In this document: positions 8,670 to 17,685 of the stretch, one piece after another | How positions within the stretch are numbered: position 1 is the stretch's first letter | Layout: each line of letters opens with the position of its first letter | Assembly: GCA_942493055.1 (NCBI GenBank) | Contig: OW818680.1 | Span: forward strand, 4,898,001 to 4,962,000 | DNA from: CAIZQW01 sp942493055 | GTDB taxonomy: Bacteria; Verrucomicrobiota; Kiritimatiellia; RFP12; UBA1067 | Direction of reading: 5' to 3' | Length of the DNA: 64,000 bases | The notes under the pieces: generated by a model | The model's database searches: none | Told to the model about the DNA's origin: nothing | What the model saw: the letters and a program-made list of their open reading frames with translations, nothing else | Program-made: the position numbers and the translations under genes

Positions 8670-9041
8670 ATGAAAGACGTTAGCGGACAATTAGAACTCT
8701 GCGGGTTGGAGGTTACATGCATGATCGGTGACCTTCCGGAAGAGCGTGTGTGCGAACAGACGCTCCTCTTGGATGTGGTGCTGTCCATGGATATGTCGGC
8801 TGTGTGTGCAAGTGATGCGCTCCACGACACGGTTGACTATGTGACTCTGGCGGATGAGATACGCGCTGCGCTGGTCGCGGGGCAGTTTAGAATGATTGAG
8901 TCCGCGGCAGCGTGTGCAGCGGATATCGCACTGCGCCATGCGAAGGTGGCGGGTGTGAGTGTCCGCGTGGAAAAGCCCGGGGTTGTTCCGGGGCTCCGAG
9001 CCGCCGCGGTGAAGATCGAGCGCACGAAAGGAACCGTCTGA
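8670..9041 (+). CDS. folB: Dihydroneopterin aldolase
   Basis: Folate-pathway enzyme that splits 7,8-dihydroneopterin into 6-hydroxymethyl-dihydropterin and glycolaldehyde; forms cytoplasmic octamers. At 123 residues it has family length. Recognisable segments are the opening LELCGLEVTCMIGDLPEER (catalytic Glu of the E-R pair near residue 25), DTVDYVTLADEIRAAL in the middle, and the C-terminal VSVRVEKPGVVPGLRAAAVKIER strand. Its stop shares one base with the next start codon. The neighbouring genes are a mixture of housekeeping functions, so the operon does not define a single pathway. Confidence 0.9.
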   Translation: MKDVSGQLELCGLEVTCMIGDLPEERVCEQTLLLDVVLSMDMSAVCASDALHDTVDYVTLADEIRAALVAGQFRMIESAAACAADIALRHAKVAGVSVRVEKPGVVPGLRAAAVKIERTKGTV

Positions 9042-10963
9042 TGCGGATGCCCCAAAAAGCATTGGTGCTGGCTGCTGGATTGGGGACGCGTTTGCGTCCC
9101 TTGACCCTCGTTTATCCGAAGCCGTTGATGCCGATTTGGAACACATCGCTGCTGGAGCATACCTTGAGGCTTCTGGAGTCTTGGGGTGTTGAAGAGATTG
9201 CGGTCAACACCCACTGGATGGCGGAACCTATTGAAGCGTTTCTGAAAACCCGTAAGGGCCGCGCGCGCACGCGAATCTCCCATGAGCCGGAGATTCTGGG
9301 GACTGGCGGAGCGTTGCGTCCTGTGCAACCGTTTTTGGGGGATGAGCCGTTTTGGATGATGAATGCAGACATTGCTGCTTCGGTGACCCCGGAGCCCCTC
9401 GTCAAGGCGTTTGAGTTGAGTGGCTCGTTTGCAGCGGCCTGGCTTGAGCCGAAGAAGGGGCCGCGCACGGTCGAGATGGATTACGCGGGGCGGATCACAT
9501 GCTGGCGGAGCCCGACGCCAGGGGTTGAACACACCTACACATTTTGCGGGTTGCAGCTCTTGTCGCCTCGCCTATTTGAGTTCTTGCCGGAAACGGCTTT
9601 TTCATCCATTGTTGACGCTTATCAGCGCGCCATGGAGGCGAATCTTTTTGTGCGGGGTGCGGCGGTGAAGGGGAGCTACTGGGATGACGCAGGGACCGTC
9701 GCCTCTTATCTGCGCATCCATGCGGATGTCAAGAAGCTGGCGCAGGCAAACAAGCCGGGCGGCGAATGGTATGATAAGGCCGCAGATCTCTTTCCTCCTG
9801 AGGCGAAATCCTTTTTCTGTGTTTCACCACAGGCGACTGTGGGCGCGGCTGTGAAGGGCGTTGACAGTGTGGTGACCGCGGGCGCAACGGTATTGCCGGG
9901 AGCCTCGTTGAAAGCGTGCGTGATTGCCGGCGGGGTGACAGGGGGCGAACAGAACGAGGTCGTCCATGTCGCAGCGGACCGCGTCTGTGATGAGGCGCTC
10001 TGTGCGGCGATCCAGCAACTGGGATGGGCGCCTCCGCAGACGAGTGCCCAGTTCCTGGGTGCGCGGGGTTCTGATCGCTCCTTCTGGCGTTTGTCAGATG
10101 GCGTGCACCCGGTCATTGCGGTTCAGTATGCCTTGACACGGACCGAGAATGCCAGGTACAGCAGTCATGCCCGTCTTCTTGCAGAGGCCGGCGTACCTGT
10201 GCCGGCCATCAAACTCGACCTACCGGACGCCCGAATCCTGATACTCGAAGATTGCGGCGATGATTCCTTGCAGCAGCGCATGCAGCGGAAGGCGCATCCC
10301 AAGGACGAACAGTGGTACGAGGCCACAGTGAGCGCGCTGGCACGATTTCATCGCGAAGGAACGCGCTTGGCCCAAGAGCGCAACGTCGAATTGGAGCCTG
10401 CGTTTGATGCCGCGCTTTATGCATGGGAGCATCGCCTCTTTGAAGAATATCTGTTGAATCACCGTTATGGCTATGAGGCGCTGCCTGCGGAAGTCGCTAC
10501 GGAGTTGAAGGGGATATCGGAAAAGCTGCTCTCGATGAAGCAGGTATTGATTCATCGTGATTTCCAGTCGAGCAATGTGCTGTTCAAGAAGGACAAGCCC
10601 GTGTTCATTGATTTTCAAGGGATGCGCCTGGGTGCAGGTGCCTATGATTTGGCCTCGCTCCTTTACGATCCATATGTAAAGCTGAATGCAGCCTTACGAA
10701 CAAAGGCGGCGATGAGTTACTTGAAGGCCTTTCCAGGGAATAGCGACGCGGTCGAATTCGTCCGGGAAGGCGCAATCCAGCGTTTAGTGCAAGCGTTGGG
10801 TGCGTATGGACGGCTTGCACGTGTGGGTCAAACCCACTTTTCGAAATATGTTTTACCTGCGTTGGAAAATTTATTGGAAGTCGCCGACGGGTGTGGACTT
10901 GATGCGCTCGGCGGCTTCGTTGAAGAATTGATTGCCAGAGAAAAGTGTCGATATGAAAAGTAA
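9041..10963 (+). CDS. Fused sugar-1-phosphate nucleotidyltransferase / sugar kinase (MurU-AmgK-like)
   Basis: A 640-residue two-enzyme fusion. Residues 1-230 are a nucleotidyltransferase with the nucleotide signature LAAGLGTRLRPLT and YPKPLMPIWN, then HEPEILGTGGALRP. About 245-330 is a short left-handed beta-helix-like region (VGAAVKGVDSVVTAGATVLP). Residues 335-640 are an aminoglycoside-phosphotransferase-fold kinase: GSDRSFWRL, catalytic HRDFQSSNVLF and the metal-binding IDFQG followed by YDLASLLYDPY. Known MurU and AmgK are separate adjacent genes that recycle MurNAc to UDP-MurNAc; here both activities may sit in one chain. Other hexose or heptose 1-phosphates are possible. The ATG at 9041 overlaps the folB stop and places the motif at residue 9. 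Confidence 0.8.
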   Translation: MRMPQKALVLAAGLGTRLRPLTLVYPKPLMPIWNTSLLEHTLRLLESWGVEEIAVNTHWMAEPIEAFLKTRKGRARTRISHEPEILGTGGALRPVQPFLGDEPFWMMNADIAASVTPEPLVKAFELSGSFAAAWLEPKKGPRTVEMDYAGRITCWRSPTPGVEHTYTFCGLQLLSPRLFEFLPETAFSSIVDAYQRAMEANLFVRGAAVKGSYWDDAGTVASYLRIHADVKKLAQANKPGGEWYDKAADLFPPEAKSFFCVSPQATVGAAVKGVDSVVTAGATVLPGASLKACVIAGGVTGGEQNEVVHVAADRVCDEALCAAIQQLGWAPPQTSAQFLGARGSDRSFWRLSDGVHPVIAVQYALTRTENARYSSHARLLAEAGVPVPAIKLDLPDARILILEDCGDDSLQQRMQRKAHPKDEQWYEATVSALARFHREGTRLAQERNVELEPAFDAALYAWEHRLFEEYLLNHRYGYEALPAEVATELKGISEKLLSMKQVLIHRDFQSSNVLFKKDKPVFIDFQGMRLGAGAYDLASLLYDPYVKLNAALRTKAAMSYLKAFPGNSDAVEFVREGAIQRLVQALGAYGRLARVGQTHFSKYVLPALENLLEVADGCGLDALGGFVEELIAREKCRYEK

Positions 10964-12551
10964 TACTGTAAAAGCTTTTATTGCGCGTGTCAGAAATGAG
11001 GCGCGGCGGAAATCTGGTGTGGTCACGGTCACGACAACGGGACGGACGCGCACGTTTGTGGCGTATGACTGGGGATGCGATACGTTTATTTTCGAGAAAG
11101 ACGCTCTGCATGATGTAGAAGACCATCATCCATTGTTACTGGTCCGCAAGTGTGACTTGGTCAAGGGAAGCTCAGGTTATGTGCTGACCATGACCAAGGG
11201 CAATCATGCGATCGCGGCGATGCCGCTGCTTTCCGGACAGTTCTGGAATTTGGGACGTATTATCGCTACGCAGCGGAGCCGTATTCTCGCCTCGAAGGTG
11301 GTTTGCGCGAACGTGGTGGACGGCAAGATCGAGATCTCGCAACGCGAAGTGCCGACGGACTTGATTGTCCAGGCAGACGCGTGGTTACAGGCTGTCGGCT
11401 TCAAGCTGGTCGACATTGTCATGATTGAGCGTAACGACCTGACCTTGGAATACTATCGAAAACTGGGGCAGGAGTGGCGCGTAAAACCCTTGGCGTGGAC
11501 GCGGAAAGAGATGGAGTTTGCGATTCAGACGAGCCGTAAGCGTCTCAATTCGCCGTTGCGTTACTACCACAGCAGCAAGGGTGTTCATTTTCTGTCGTAT
11601 AGTGAATTTCACAAGATATCCGAGTGGGCAACAACGGATTATCCCAAGGCCTTGACCTGTCTCCGTGAACTCGTCTCTGTTGCAGAAGGCGAAAAACGGT
11701 CTTATGTCCGAACCCCGAAGTTTCATGGTCACTATGAAGTCGAATTTTTCGGCCTGCAGCGCGGAGAGGCCTTTCAACGTTTGATCCCCTCGATCGAACG
11801 CATGCTGGAGTGGATTACGCTGGGGATGATCGAGCAGCAGGATGTTGTGACCAGTATTCAGGCGCTTGATGAGTTGTTTAGGGCCTCGTTGGAGCGCCCG
11901 GAGTTGGAAGATGAAGCCAGCGAGGATTTCATTGAAACCCTCTATATGCATCTGACGGGCGCCATTTATGCGGCGCATTCGGACTTCTCGATTTCTCCGG
12001 CCTTTGATGATCGCCGCACAGCGCTTCCAGGTGCGACCTATTGTGGCGGTCGTCCGGAGTTTCATCCTGGTGCGGATGAGCGTACCCATATTCTGCTGGG
12101 GAATATTGAAAAGACAACGAGCCAGGATGAGTCCATCGAATATGCAAATGTCTATGAGTTGCGTACCCATGAGGATGTGTTGTTAGGATCGGGCGTGACT
12201 CGTGAAATTGTTTTCAAGACGAATCGTCGTCCGCTATGTACCAGCCTGATTGAAAAGCGCCTGAAGTTGAAAAAGCCCGGGTATGGAAGTTACATGCTTG
12301 CACGTGTCTATGCCTTTAAGGAGTTGGGCGTCAATTTTGGTGATTACAAGTTGCTGCGCTGGATGGAGAACACGACGGGCAGTGAGGTGACCTCCTTTAT
12401 TCGTACGCGGTATCCCGGGGACTCCTGGAGGACATTCCGGCGCGTTTGTTTGTCAAGCTGGATGACATGGGGCATGGCACGACCGGGGAAGATCCTGATG
12501 TGGTACTCGCGCTTGGAGCATTGCTGGGGTGTGCGGCGGCGCAGAACATGA
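10953..12551 (+). CDS. Unknown protein, N-terminal part of a frameshifted gene
   Basis: I do not recognise this protein. From the ATG at 10953 (overlapping the previous stop by 11 bases) it reads 532 codons, but only about the first 489, up to TRYPG, look genuine. The rest (FRRVCLSSWMTWG onward) is arginine- and tryptophan-rich out-of-frame sequence. The genuine part is soluble, mixed alpha/beta, with no membrane segment and no motif I can name. The reading frame continues one frame over in the next entry. Adding one G to the GGGG run at 12417-12420 restores a continuous protein of about 699 residues ending at 13051. Confidence 0.7.
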   Translation: MKSNTVKAFIARVRNEARRKSGVVTVTTTGRTRTFVAYDWGCDTFIFEKDALHDVEDHHPLLLVRKCDLVKGSSGYVLTMTKGNHAIAAMPLLSGQFWNLGRIIATQRSRILASKVVCANVVDGKIEISQREVPTDLIVQADAWLQAVGFKLVDIVMIERNDLTLEYYRKLGQEWRVKPLAWTRKEMEFAIQTSRKRLNSPLRYYHSSKGVHFLSYSEFHKISEWATTDYPKALTCLRELVSVAEGEKRSYVRTPKFHGHYEVEFFGLQRGEAFQRLIPSIERMLEWITLGMIEQQDVVTSIQALDELFRASLERPELEDEASEDFIETLYMHLTGAIYAAHSDFSISPAFDDRRTALPGATYCGGRPEFHPGADERTHILLGNIEKTTSQDESIEYANVYELRTHEDVLLGSGVTREIVFKTNRRPLCTSLIEKRLKLKKPGYGSYMLARVYAFKELGVNFGDYKLLRWMENTTGSEVTSFIRTRYPGDSWRTFRRVCLSSWMTWGMARPGKILMWYSRLEHCWGVRRRRT

Positions 12552-13051
12552 TTTTGAAGAAATACTTGCCGGATTGGAAGAGTTGCCGTTTCGGAGAAGG
12601 GAAAGAGATTTTTGAGTTTGCTTATGACATTAAGCAACGTCGTGAAATGCCCGCGCATGTCAGTATCTGCTCCATACGCGGCGCCTTGGGATGGCCCAAT
12701 CTGACCCGTGATCAGCAGAATTTAGATGCGATCATGGCGTTTTATTTGACACGGTATGCGGAGGTCCTTGTGCAGTATTGGAAGAAGCACCGCGAGGCAG
12801 TGACGATGGAGGATCTGGCCTCTCGCTTCTTTGAAGGCTTTGCTTTGAAGACCCGTGAAATCCAGCGGAACTATGAAGTGAGGCGTGAACAATTTGATGC
12901 GTTTGATCCGGGGGTGCGTGCGCAATACCATTTTACGGAGCAGTGGAACTTCGCCTTGTGGACCCTCTATTTACAGGCGAAACATCTGGATGTGCTGCGC
13001 GAGAAGTTCTTTAGCATCCTGCACCAGAGGATGGTGAAGGAGCCGTTATGA
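12446..13051 (+). CDS. Unknown protein, C-terminal part of the frameshifted gene
   Basis: Continuation of the preceding unknown protein. The open frame can be followed back to about 12419 (GLLEDIPARLFVKLDDMGHG), so the TTG at 12446 is only the first possible start and is not a convincing independent initiation site: no ribosome binding site precedes it. The 201 residues are soluble and helical, with QQNLDAIMAFYLTRYAEVLV and YHFTEQWNFALWTLYLQAKHLD as the most ordered parts. The stop overlaps the hslO start (ATGA), which is consistent with this being the true end of a coupled operon gene. Function unknown. Confidence 0.65.
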   Translation: MFVKLDDMGHGTTGEDPDVVLALGALLGCAAAQNMILKKYLPDWKSCRFGEGKEIFEFAYDIKQRREMPAHVSICSIRGALGWPNLTRDQQNLDAIMAFYLTRYAEVLVQYWKKHREAVTMEDLASRFFEGFALKTREIQRNYEVRREQFDAFDPGVRAQYHFTEQWNFALWTLYLQAKHLDVLREKFFSILHQRMVKEPL

Positions 13052-13947
13052 TTATGTCCAAAACCGCAGATGGGCGGCGTTGCGCCTTTTCCCCTTCAGC
13101 CAAGCTGAGGCTTGTCCAAGTCGAGGTGACGGATGCTGCGCGTGAATTGGAGCGCAGCCATTTGTGCGGTCCGACTGCGGGGTTAATTCAGGCAGAGGCG
13201 CTTGCAGGCGTTGCCCTGCTGGGCTCGGATTTGACAGAGGCCTTGGAGACGGTGACACTTCGGATGCGGGTGTCAGGGCCGTTGAGCGGTTTGCTGGTGG
13301 AGGCCTCCACGGAAGGCGGGTTGCGTGGCTATACGCAGGTCAAGGTGATGAATGAGTTGGATGCGGCTGAGGAACTTGACACCTCTTCCGCAATGGGGGA
13401 GATGGCAGAGGTGCAGATTATCCGCTCGACGCCGGGAAAGATCTTGTCGAGTGCGTCAATCGATGTCAGCCCTGCCTCGGTGTCGCGCAGCGTTGAGGCT
13501 TATTACAAGCAGTCCTTGCAACGGCAGGTCTGGGTTCAGACCAGCGCACTGGCTTACGGCGCCTTTATTGACTCTGCCCGTGGTTTGTTGGTAGAATGTC
13601 TGCCAGACGGCGATCAGACACTCTTTCAGCGCATTGAGGAGCTTTTCGCTGACGGCACTGTTTTAGAGTGCCTGGATGCAGCTGCGACCCTCGAAACAAT
13701 TTGTGAAACGCTGGGGCTGGAGGACTGCACCGTGGAGGAGGTCTTCCCCTTACGTTTCGTGTGTCGCTGTTCGGTGGACCGCGTTCAGGGCATGCTCAGC
13801 GGCCTTCCGACAGAAGACCTCCTCTCTGTGCTTGAAAAGGCAGAGCCGGTTCAGATTTTTTGCCACATGTGTGGAAAGGGCTATCGCGTCGAGCCGGATT
13901 TTGTACGCGAGGTCATCGAGGCGAGGAAAAGAGAGAATGGTCAATAA
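13048..13947 (+). CDS. hslO: Redox-regulated chaperone Hsp33
   Basis: Cytoplasmic holdase chaperone switched on by oxidation of four zinc-bound cysteines. The substrate-binding core shows the family pattern GPLSGLLVEASTEGGLRGY and VSPASVSRSVEAYYKQSLQ. The C-terminal redox switch is intact: CRC near residue 238 and CHMC near 272, the CxC and CxxC pairs. Length (299) is typical. The start overlaps the stop of the frameshifted gene by 4 bases; a second ATG at 13054 is possible. It overlaps the following membrane protein by 11 bases, so it belongs to the same long operon. Confidence 0.93.
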   Translation: MIMSKTADGRRCAFSPSAKLRLVQVEVTDAARELERSHLCGPTAGLIQAEALAGVALLGSDLTEALETVTLRMRVSGPLSGLLVEASTEGGLRGYTQVKVMNELDAAEELDTSSAMGEMAEVQIIRSTPGKILSSASIDVSPASVSRSVEAYYKQSLQRQVWVQTSALAYGAFIDSARGLLVECLPDGDQTLFQRIEELFADGTVLECLDAAATLETICETLGLEDCTVEEVFPLRFVCRCSVDRVQGMLSGLPTEDLLSVLEKAEPVQIFCHMCGKGYRVEPDFVREVIEARKRENGQ

Positions 13948-15508
13948 AAACAGACGTTTCGTATGGTGGTCATTGCTTGTCACTGTTCCTGCCGGGCTTA
14001 CGCTCTATGCTTTCGCCGCGCTCTTTGGAAATCTGAACCAGGACGAGGGGTGGTACTTGTATGCGGCTCAGCGTGTCGCCGAGGGAGCCATGCCCTATCG
14101 GGACTTCTTTTTCACGCAAGGTCCTGTCATGCCGTATGTGTATGGGGCTTTGGAGCCGCTCTGGGCTCCCATGGGGGTGCTGGGCGGGCGCTTACTCACT
14201 GTTTTTCTGGGTGTCTTCAGTTGCATCGCTACAGCGTTTCTAGCGCGTTGCGCTGTGTCAAGAGATCGCGCCTTTGCGACAACAGTCATGGGTGCTGCGC
14301 TCTCCAGTTGCAATCTCTATCATGTCTACTTCACAACCATCCCCAAGACCTACGCGCTGGCCTCCTGCCTGATCATGGTCGGCTATGTGCTCTTGTCGGT
14401 GGGGGCACGCGGACACACCAAGTATTCGACGTGGGTGCTGGTGACCTGTTCGTGCGTCTCAGGCTTCTTGATCGCCGTGGCAGCAGGCACGCGCATCTCC
14501 ATGGGCATGCTGTTGCCGATTACAGCGCTGGCCATGATGATTACGTGGCGCCAGACAGGTCGGACGTGGCTCTGGTTTTCGCTCGGCGGGGCACTTGGCC
14601 TGGCAGTCGTCTTTCTCCCGTCCCTCCTGTATGCTCGCGACCAATTTATTTTTGCGCAGACCTTCCACGCGGCGCGTGGCGGGCGTGATCTCTTTTTCAT
14701 CGTGGGGTCTGTCTCGCGTATTGTGCGCTTCTATTTGCCCGTGGCCATGCTTGCCTCGGCCTTAATCGTGTTTCAGGTCTTTCGCACGCAGCATGCAGTG
14801 TGCTCTAAGGCGCGTCCCGGATTGAATGACTGGCCCTTTATCTGGTGCATCGCGTTTCTGGGCGTGTTCCTGCTTCAGCTGCTGAGTCCCTACCCGTATG
14901 ACGATTACCAAGTGCCGGTCATGGGGCTGCTGATTGCGGCTGTTGTCGGGTGGGTCATGCAAGTCGTCCCTGAGGGATTGTGCGGGCGCGTCTGTCTTTT
15001 TGTGACAGTCCTCTCGTTGGGGGCGACCTTTGGCTCGACGTTGCCGCAAGAATGGCTTCTGGCGCGGCAGGATCGCTTCTGGGCAATCAAAAAGGAGCAG
15101 CCGGATCTGTTGAAGTTGCGTGCTGTCGCGGCTGAACAGTTGTCAAAGGACGACACGCCTCTCCTGACGCAGGACATCTACTTGGCTGTGCAGGCAGGCA
15201 AGAAGGTGCCTCAAGGCTTGGAGATGGGCCCGTTCTGCTACTTCCCCGGCTTATCAGATGCCGATGCAGCCAAGTATCATGTCCTGAACAAAGCGCGCAT
15301 GCTGGAGGTGCTGGAGCGTTCGCCCTGTTCCCAGGCGGCTGTGAGCGGATATGGCTTTGCCGTGCGCTCGCCGGTGATGGATGAAGTGCCGGCTGAAGAC
15401 CAGAAGCTCTTCCGGGAGGCTTTACGGCGCAACTACACGCTGACGAAAACAGTAGAAGCCTTTGGCCAGAACAGCACAACGCTTGAAATCTACTCCCGAA
15501 AACCCTGA
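13937..15508 (+). CDS. GT39-like integral membrane glycosyltransferase
   Basis: A 523-residue polytopic membrane protein of the dolichyl-phosphate/undecaprenyl-phosphate mannosyltransferase-like class (GT-C fold). The first luminal loop after the opening membrane helix carries the acidic motif LNQDEGWYLYAAQRVAEG followed by MPYRDFFFTQGP, typical of ArnT/PMT relatives that use the loop acidic residues for catalysis. About ten membrane segments follow, then a soluble C-terminal domain of roughly 150 residues. The ATG at 13937 has a GAGAG-rich ribosome binding region and overlaps hslO. It probably transfers a lipid-linked sugar to a periplasmic acceptor; donor and acceptor are unknown. Confidence 0.75.
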   Translation: MVNKNRRFVWWSLLVTVPAGLTLYAFAALFGNLNQDEGWYLYAAQRVAEGAMPYRDFFFTQGPVMPYVYGALEPLWAPMGVLGGRLLTVFLGVFSCIATAFLARCAVSRDRAFATTVMGAALSSCNLYHVYFTTIPKTYALASCLIMVGYVLLSVGARGHTKYSTWVLVTCSCVSGFLIAVAAGTRISMGMLLPITALAMMITWRQTGRTWLWFSLGGALGLAVVFLPSLLYARDQFIFAQTFHAARGGRDLFFIVGSVSRIVRFYLPVAMLASALIVFQVFRTQHAVCSKARPGLNDWPFIWCIAFLGVFLLQLLSPYPYDDYQVPVMGLLIAAVVGWVMQVVPEGLCGRVCLFVTVLSLGATFGSTLPQEWLLARQDRFWAIKKEQPDLLKLRAVAAEQLSKDDTPLLTQDIYLAVQAGKKVPQGLEMGPFCYFPGLSDADAAKYHVLNKARMLEVLERSPCSQAAVSGYGFAVRSPVMDEVPAEDQKLFREALRRNYTLTKTVEAFGQNSTTLEIYSRKP

Positions 15509-15540
15509 CCCTCGTTTTAACCTCATGCTTGCGACTCCTT

Positions 15541-16383
15541 ATGAACACGCCTGATATAGCTAACCGCCAGATGGCGGCCTTGACCATCGCCGGGAGTGAC
15601 AGCGGCGGGAATGCCGGCATCCAGGCGGACTTGCGCGCCTTCCGAACCTTTGGCGTGCATGGATGCACCGTCATTACTGCGCTGACGGCGCAGAATCCCT
15701 TTGGCGTCCGTTCCGTGCTGGTCTCGGATGCGGCCTTCATGGGGGACCAGTTAGATGCCGTCCTGGAGGTTTATGGGGTGGGGGCCTTGAAGACAGGGAT
15801 GCTGGCAACTGCGGAAATCATAGAGATCGTTGCCAACCGCCTCTCTTTCCATGGCCGCATCCCCAAAGTCATTGATCCAGTCATGATCGCGACCAGCGGC
15901 GCCTCCCTGCTGGCGGAGGACGCGGTGGAGGTGCTGCGTCGGGAATTGTTGCCGCTGGCCTCTCTTCTGACGCCGAACTTGCCGGAGGCCGGGGTCTTGC
16001 TGGGGAGGACCATTGCAACAGCGGAAGAGCAGCGTGATGCGGCACGGCGCTTGTCAGACCTGTTCGGCTGCGCTGTGCTGGTCAAGGGCGGGCATGGCAC
16101 CGGCATGTGCGCTGAGGATGTCCTGTTCGATGGCGAGAAACTCTCACTCTTGTCCAGCCCGCGTATTGATCAGCCCTTGTCAACCCATGGCACAGGCTGT
16201 TCCTTGAGCGCTGCGATTACAGCTTCCATTGCTTGCGGAAGCGACCTGCTTCGCGCGGTGGTCGAGGGCAAGGCGTATGTCTACGAAGCGATTCGAACAG
16301 GCGTTTTTGTCGGTGATGTGGCGACTGTCCTTGGAACACCCCAACGCTTGCCCGTAGAAGAGATCCGCGTTCAAAACCTCTGA
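15541..16383 (+). CDS. thiD: Hydroxymethylpyrimidine kinase / phosphomethylpyrimidine kinase
   Basis: Thiamine-pathway ribokinase-like enzyme that phosphorylates HMP and then HMP-P. The N-terminal ALTIAGSDSGGNAGIQADLR motif, the central KTGMLATAEII and VIDPVMIATSGA, and the C-terminal anion-hole sequence STHGTGCSLSAAI (about residue 215) are all present. At 280 residues it is slightly longer than E. coli ThiD. The ATG at 15541 is preferred over an in-frame TTG at 15529 because it leaves the usual short N-terminal extension. It is one base upstream of the exonuclease start, so co-transcription is likely. No other thiamine gene is nearby. Confidence 0.93.
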   Translation: MNTPDIANRQMAALTIAGSDSGGNAGIQADLRAFRTFGVHGCTVITALTAQNPFGVRSVLVSDAAFMGDQLDAVLEVYGVGALKTGMLATAEIIEIVANRLSFHGRIPKVIDPVMIATSGASLLAEDAVEVLRRELLPLASLLTPNLPEAGVLLGRTIATAEEQRDAARRLSDLFGCAVLVKGGHGTGMCAEDVLFDGEKLSLLSSPRIDQPLSTHGTGCSLSAAITASIACGSDLLRAVVEGKAYVYEAIRTGVFVGDVATVLGTPQRLPVEEIRVQNL

Positions 16384-16384
16384 G

Positions 16385-16978
16385 ATGAACCCCTCCTACA
16401 CACTCGCACGAAATGCACGCTTCAGCGTGATTGACTTTGAGACCACTGGCGCTGTGGCGGGGTATCGGATTGAGCCCTGGCAGGTCGGAGTGGTGAGCGT
16501 GGAGCAGGGGATTGTCCGGTGCGAGACGCAATACGAGTCACTGTTTAGAGTCGGCGACCGGCCCTTTAATGTGCGCGCGCCTGGACGTCATGCGCGGATA
16601 CGCGACCAGCTTGCCCTTGCTCCGACACCTGGCGAGGTCTTGCCGGAACTTGTCCAGCGATTGCGTCATGTGCCGGTTGTGGCGCATAACATCGGAACCG
16701 AACGAAACCAGCTTCGCGCCATGGCGCCGTTGCACACATTCGGCCCATGGATTGATACACTGAAGTTGACACGCAATGCCTATCCCGCGCTGGAATCCAA
16801 GTCCCTGGAAGATGTGATCGATACGCTGGGCCTCCGCCTGCGCGTGGAGGCGCTCTGCCCCGGGCGCGAAGCCCATGACGCCCTCTACGACGCTGTCGCC
16901 TGTGCAGTCCTGCTGGAACATTTCCTGGCCCTGCCGGGGTGGGAGCAGGTGACCGTCGAAGCGTTGGTGGAAGCATAA
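16385..16978 (+). CDS. DEDDh 3'-5' exonuclease (DnaQ-like)
   Basis: Predicted 197-residue nuclease of the DnaQ/RNase T superfamily. Exo I is FSVIDFETTGAV (Asp and Glu about residues 17 and 19), Exo II is VVAHNIGTERNQL (about 98-110, with Glu where many members have Asp), and Exo III is the H-x4-D pattern in REAHDALYDAVAC (about 159-171), marking the DEDDh subgroup. It is a stand-alone domain with no polymerase or helicase fused. It could proofread, trim RNA or act in repair; the sequence does not decide. Only one base separates it from thiD and 5 bases from the next gene. Confidence 0.82.
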   Translation: MNPSYTLARNARFSVIDFETTGAVAGYRIEPWQVGVVSVEQGIVRCETQYESLFRVGDRPFNVRAPGRHARIRDQLALAPTPGEVLPELVQRLRHVPVVAHNIGTERNQLRAMAPLHTFGPWIDTLKLTRNAYPALESKSLEDVIDTLGLRLRVEALCPGREAHDALYDAVACAVLLEHFLALPGWEQVTVEALVEA

Positions 16979-16983
16979 GACGA

Positions 16984-17685
16984 ATGAAAAAGTTTATTCT
17001 TTTTTTAACGGGTCTCCTGCTATTGCCGCTGTGCGTGGCCATGACCTGGACGGTCTTTGATGTGTTGCGCCATGCGGACAGTCAAGGATCGATGTTCTCG
17101 GTTGAATCGGGGTGCCTGGCGCTCGGGTATTTCGTCTGGATACTCTGCTGGCTTTTTTTGCCGCAGCCTGTCCGCGTCTATATTTTAGGCCATGAACTGA
17201 CGCATGCCTTGTGGGCGATTCTCTTCGGAGGCAGGGCAAAAAATCTGAGCATCAAGGCCTCTGGCGGGAGTGTGAGGGTGACCAAGTCGAATGTGTGGAT
17301 CACACTGGCCCCGTACTTTTTCCCCTTTTACACCATGATCTTGATTGTCATCTTCTTGCTGGTGAAGCTGTTCATGGGCGCTGTTCCCTATCCCTTGGTC
17401 TGGCTCTTCTTTCTCGGCTTTACCTGGGCCTTCCACTTCACCTTCACGCTGCAAAGTCTCTGGACGCATCAGCCGGATATCCAGGAGTATGGCCGTCTCT
17501 TTTCGTATGCGCTCATCTACCTGCTCAATGTCGCAGGCATTGCGCTCTGGATCGTCTGCTCGATGTCGGTCAGTCCGCGTTTCCTCTTCGACTCCTGGGT
17601 GTTCCGCACGCGGCACGTCTATCAGCAGGCCGGACTGTTCCTTGCTGATGGCGTGAAGCGGGGTGTTGAGTGGGGTAAGAAATGA
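16984..17685 (+). CDS. M50B-like membrane zinc peptidase
   Basis: A 233-residue membrane protein with about five to six hydrophobic segments. Residues 70-83 read HELTHALWAILFGG, an HExxH zinc motif at the end of a membrane helix followed by a Gly-Gly turn, as in the M50B group related to site-2 proteases. A later NPDG-type motif is not obvious, so the third zinc ligand is unassigned. It overlaps the radical SAM gene by 4 bases (ATGA), so the two are coupled. That pairing would fit leader-peptide or membrane-peptide processing, but this is inference. A non-proteolytic role cannot be excluded. Confidence 0.65.
   Translation: MKKFILFLTGLLLLPLCVAMTWTVFDVLRHADSQGSMFSVESGCLALGYFVWILCWLFLPQPVRVYILGHELTHALWAILFGGRAKNLSIKASGGSVRVTKSNVWITLAPYFFPFYTMILIVIFLLVKLFMGAVPYPLVWLFFLGFTWAFHFTFTLQSLWTHQPDIQEYGRLFSYALIYLLNVAGIALWIVCSMSVSPRFLFDSWVFRTRHVYQQAGLFLADGVKRGVEWGKK

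Noticed and set aside
8912..9040. An earlier start for the nucleotidyltransferase-kinase fusion
   Set aside because: The extension would lie entirely inside folB, and the nucleotide-binding motif should be within about 10 residues of the N-terminus, as it is from 9041.
12446..13051. The C-terminal fragment as an independent gene
   Set aside because: It lacks a ribosome binding site, its frame is open upstream into the preceding gene, and a single G restores one continuous protein.
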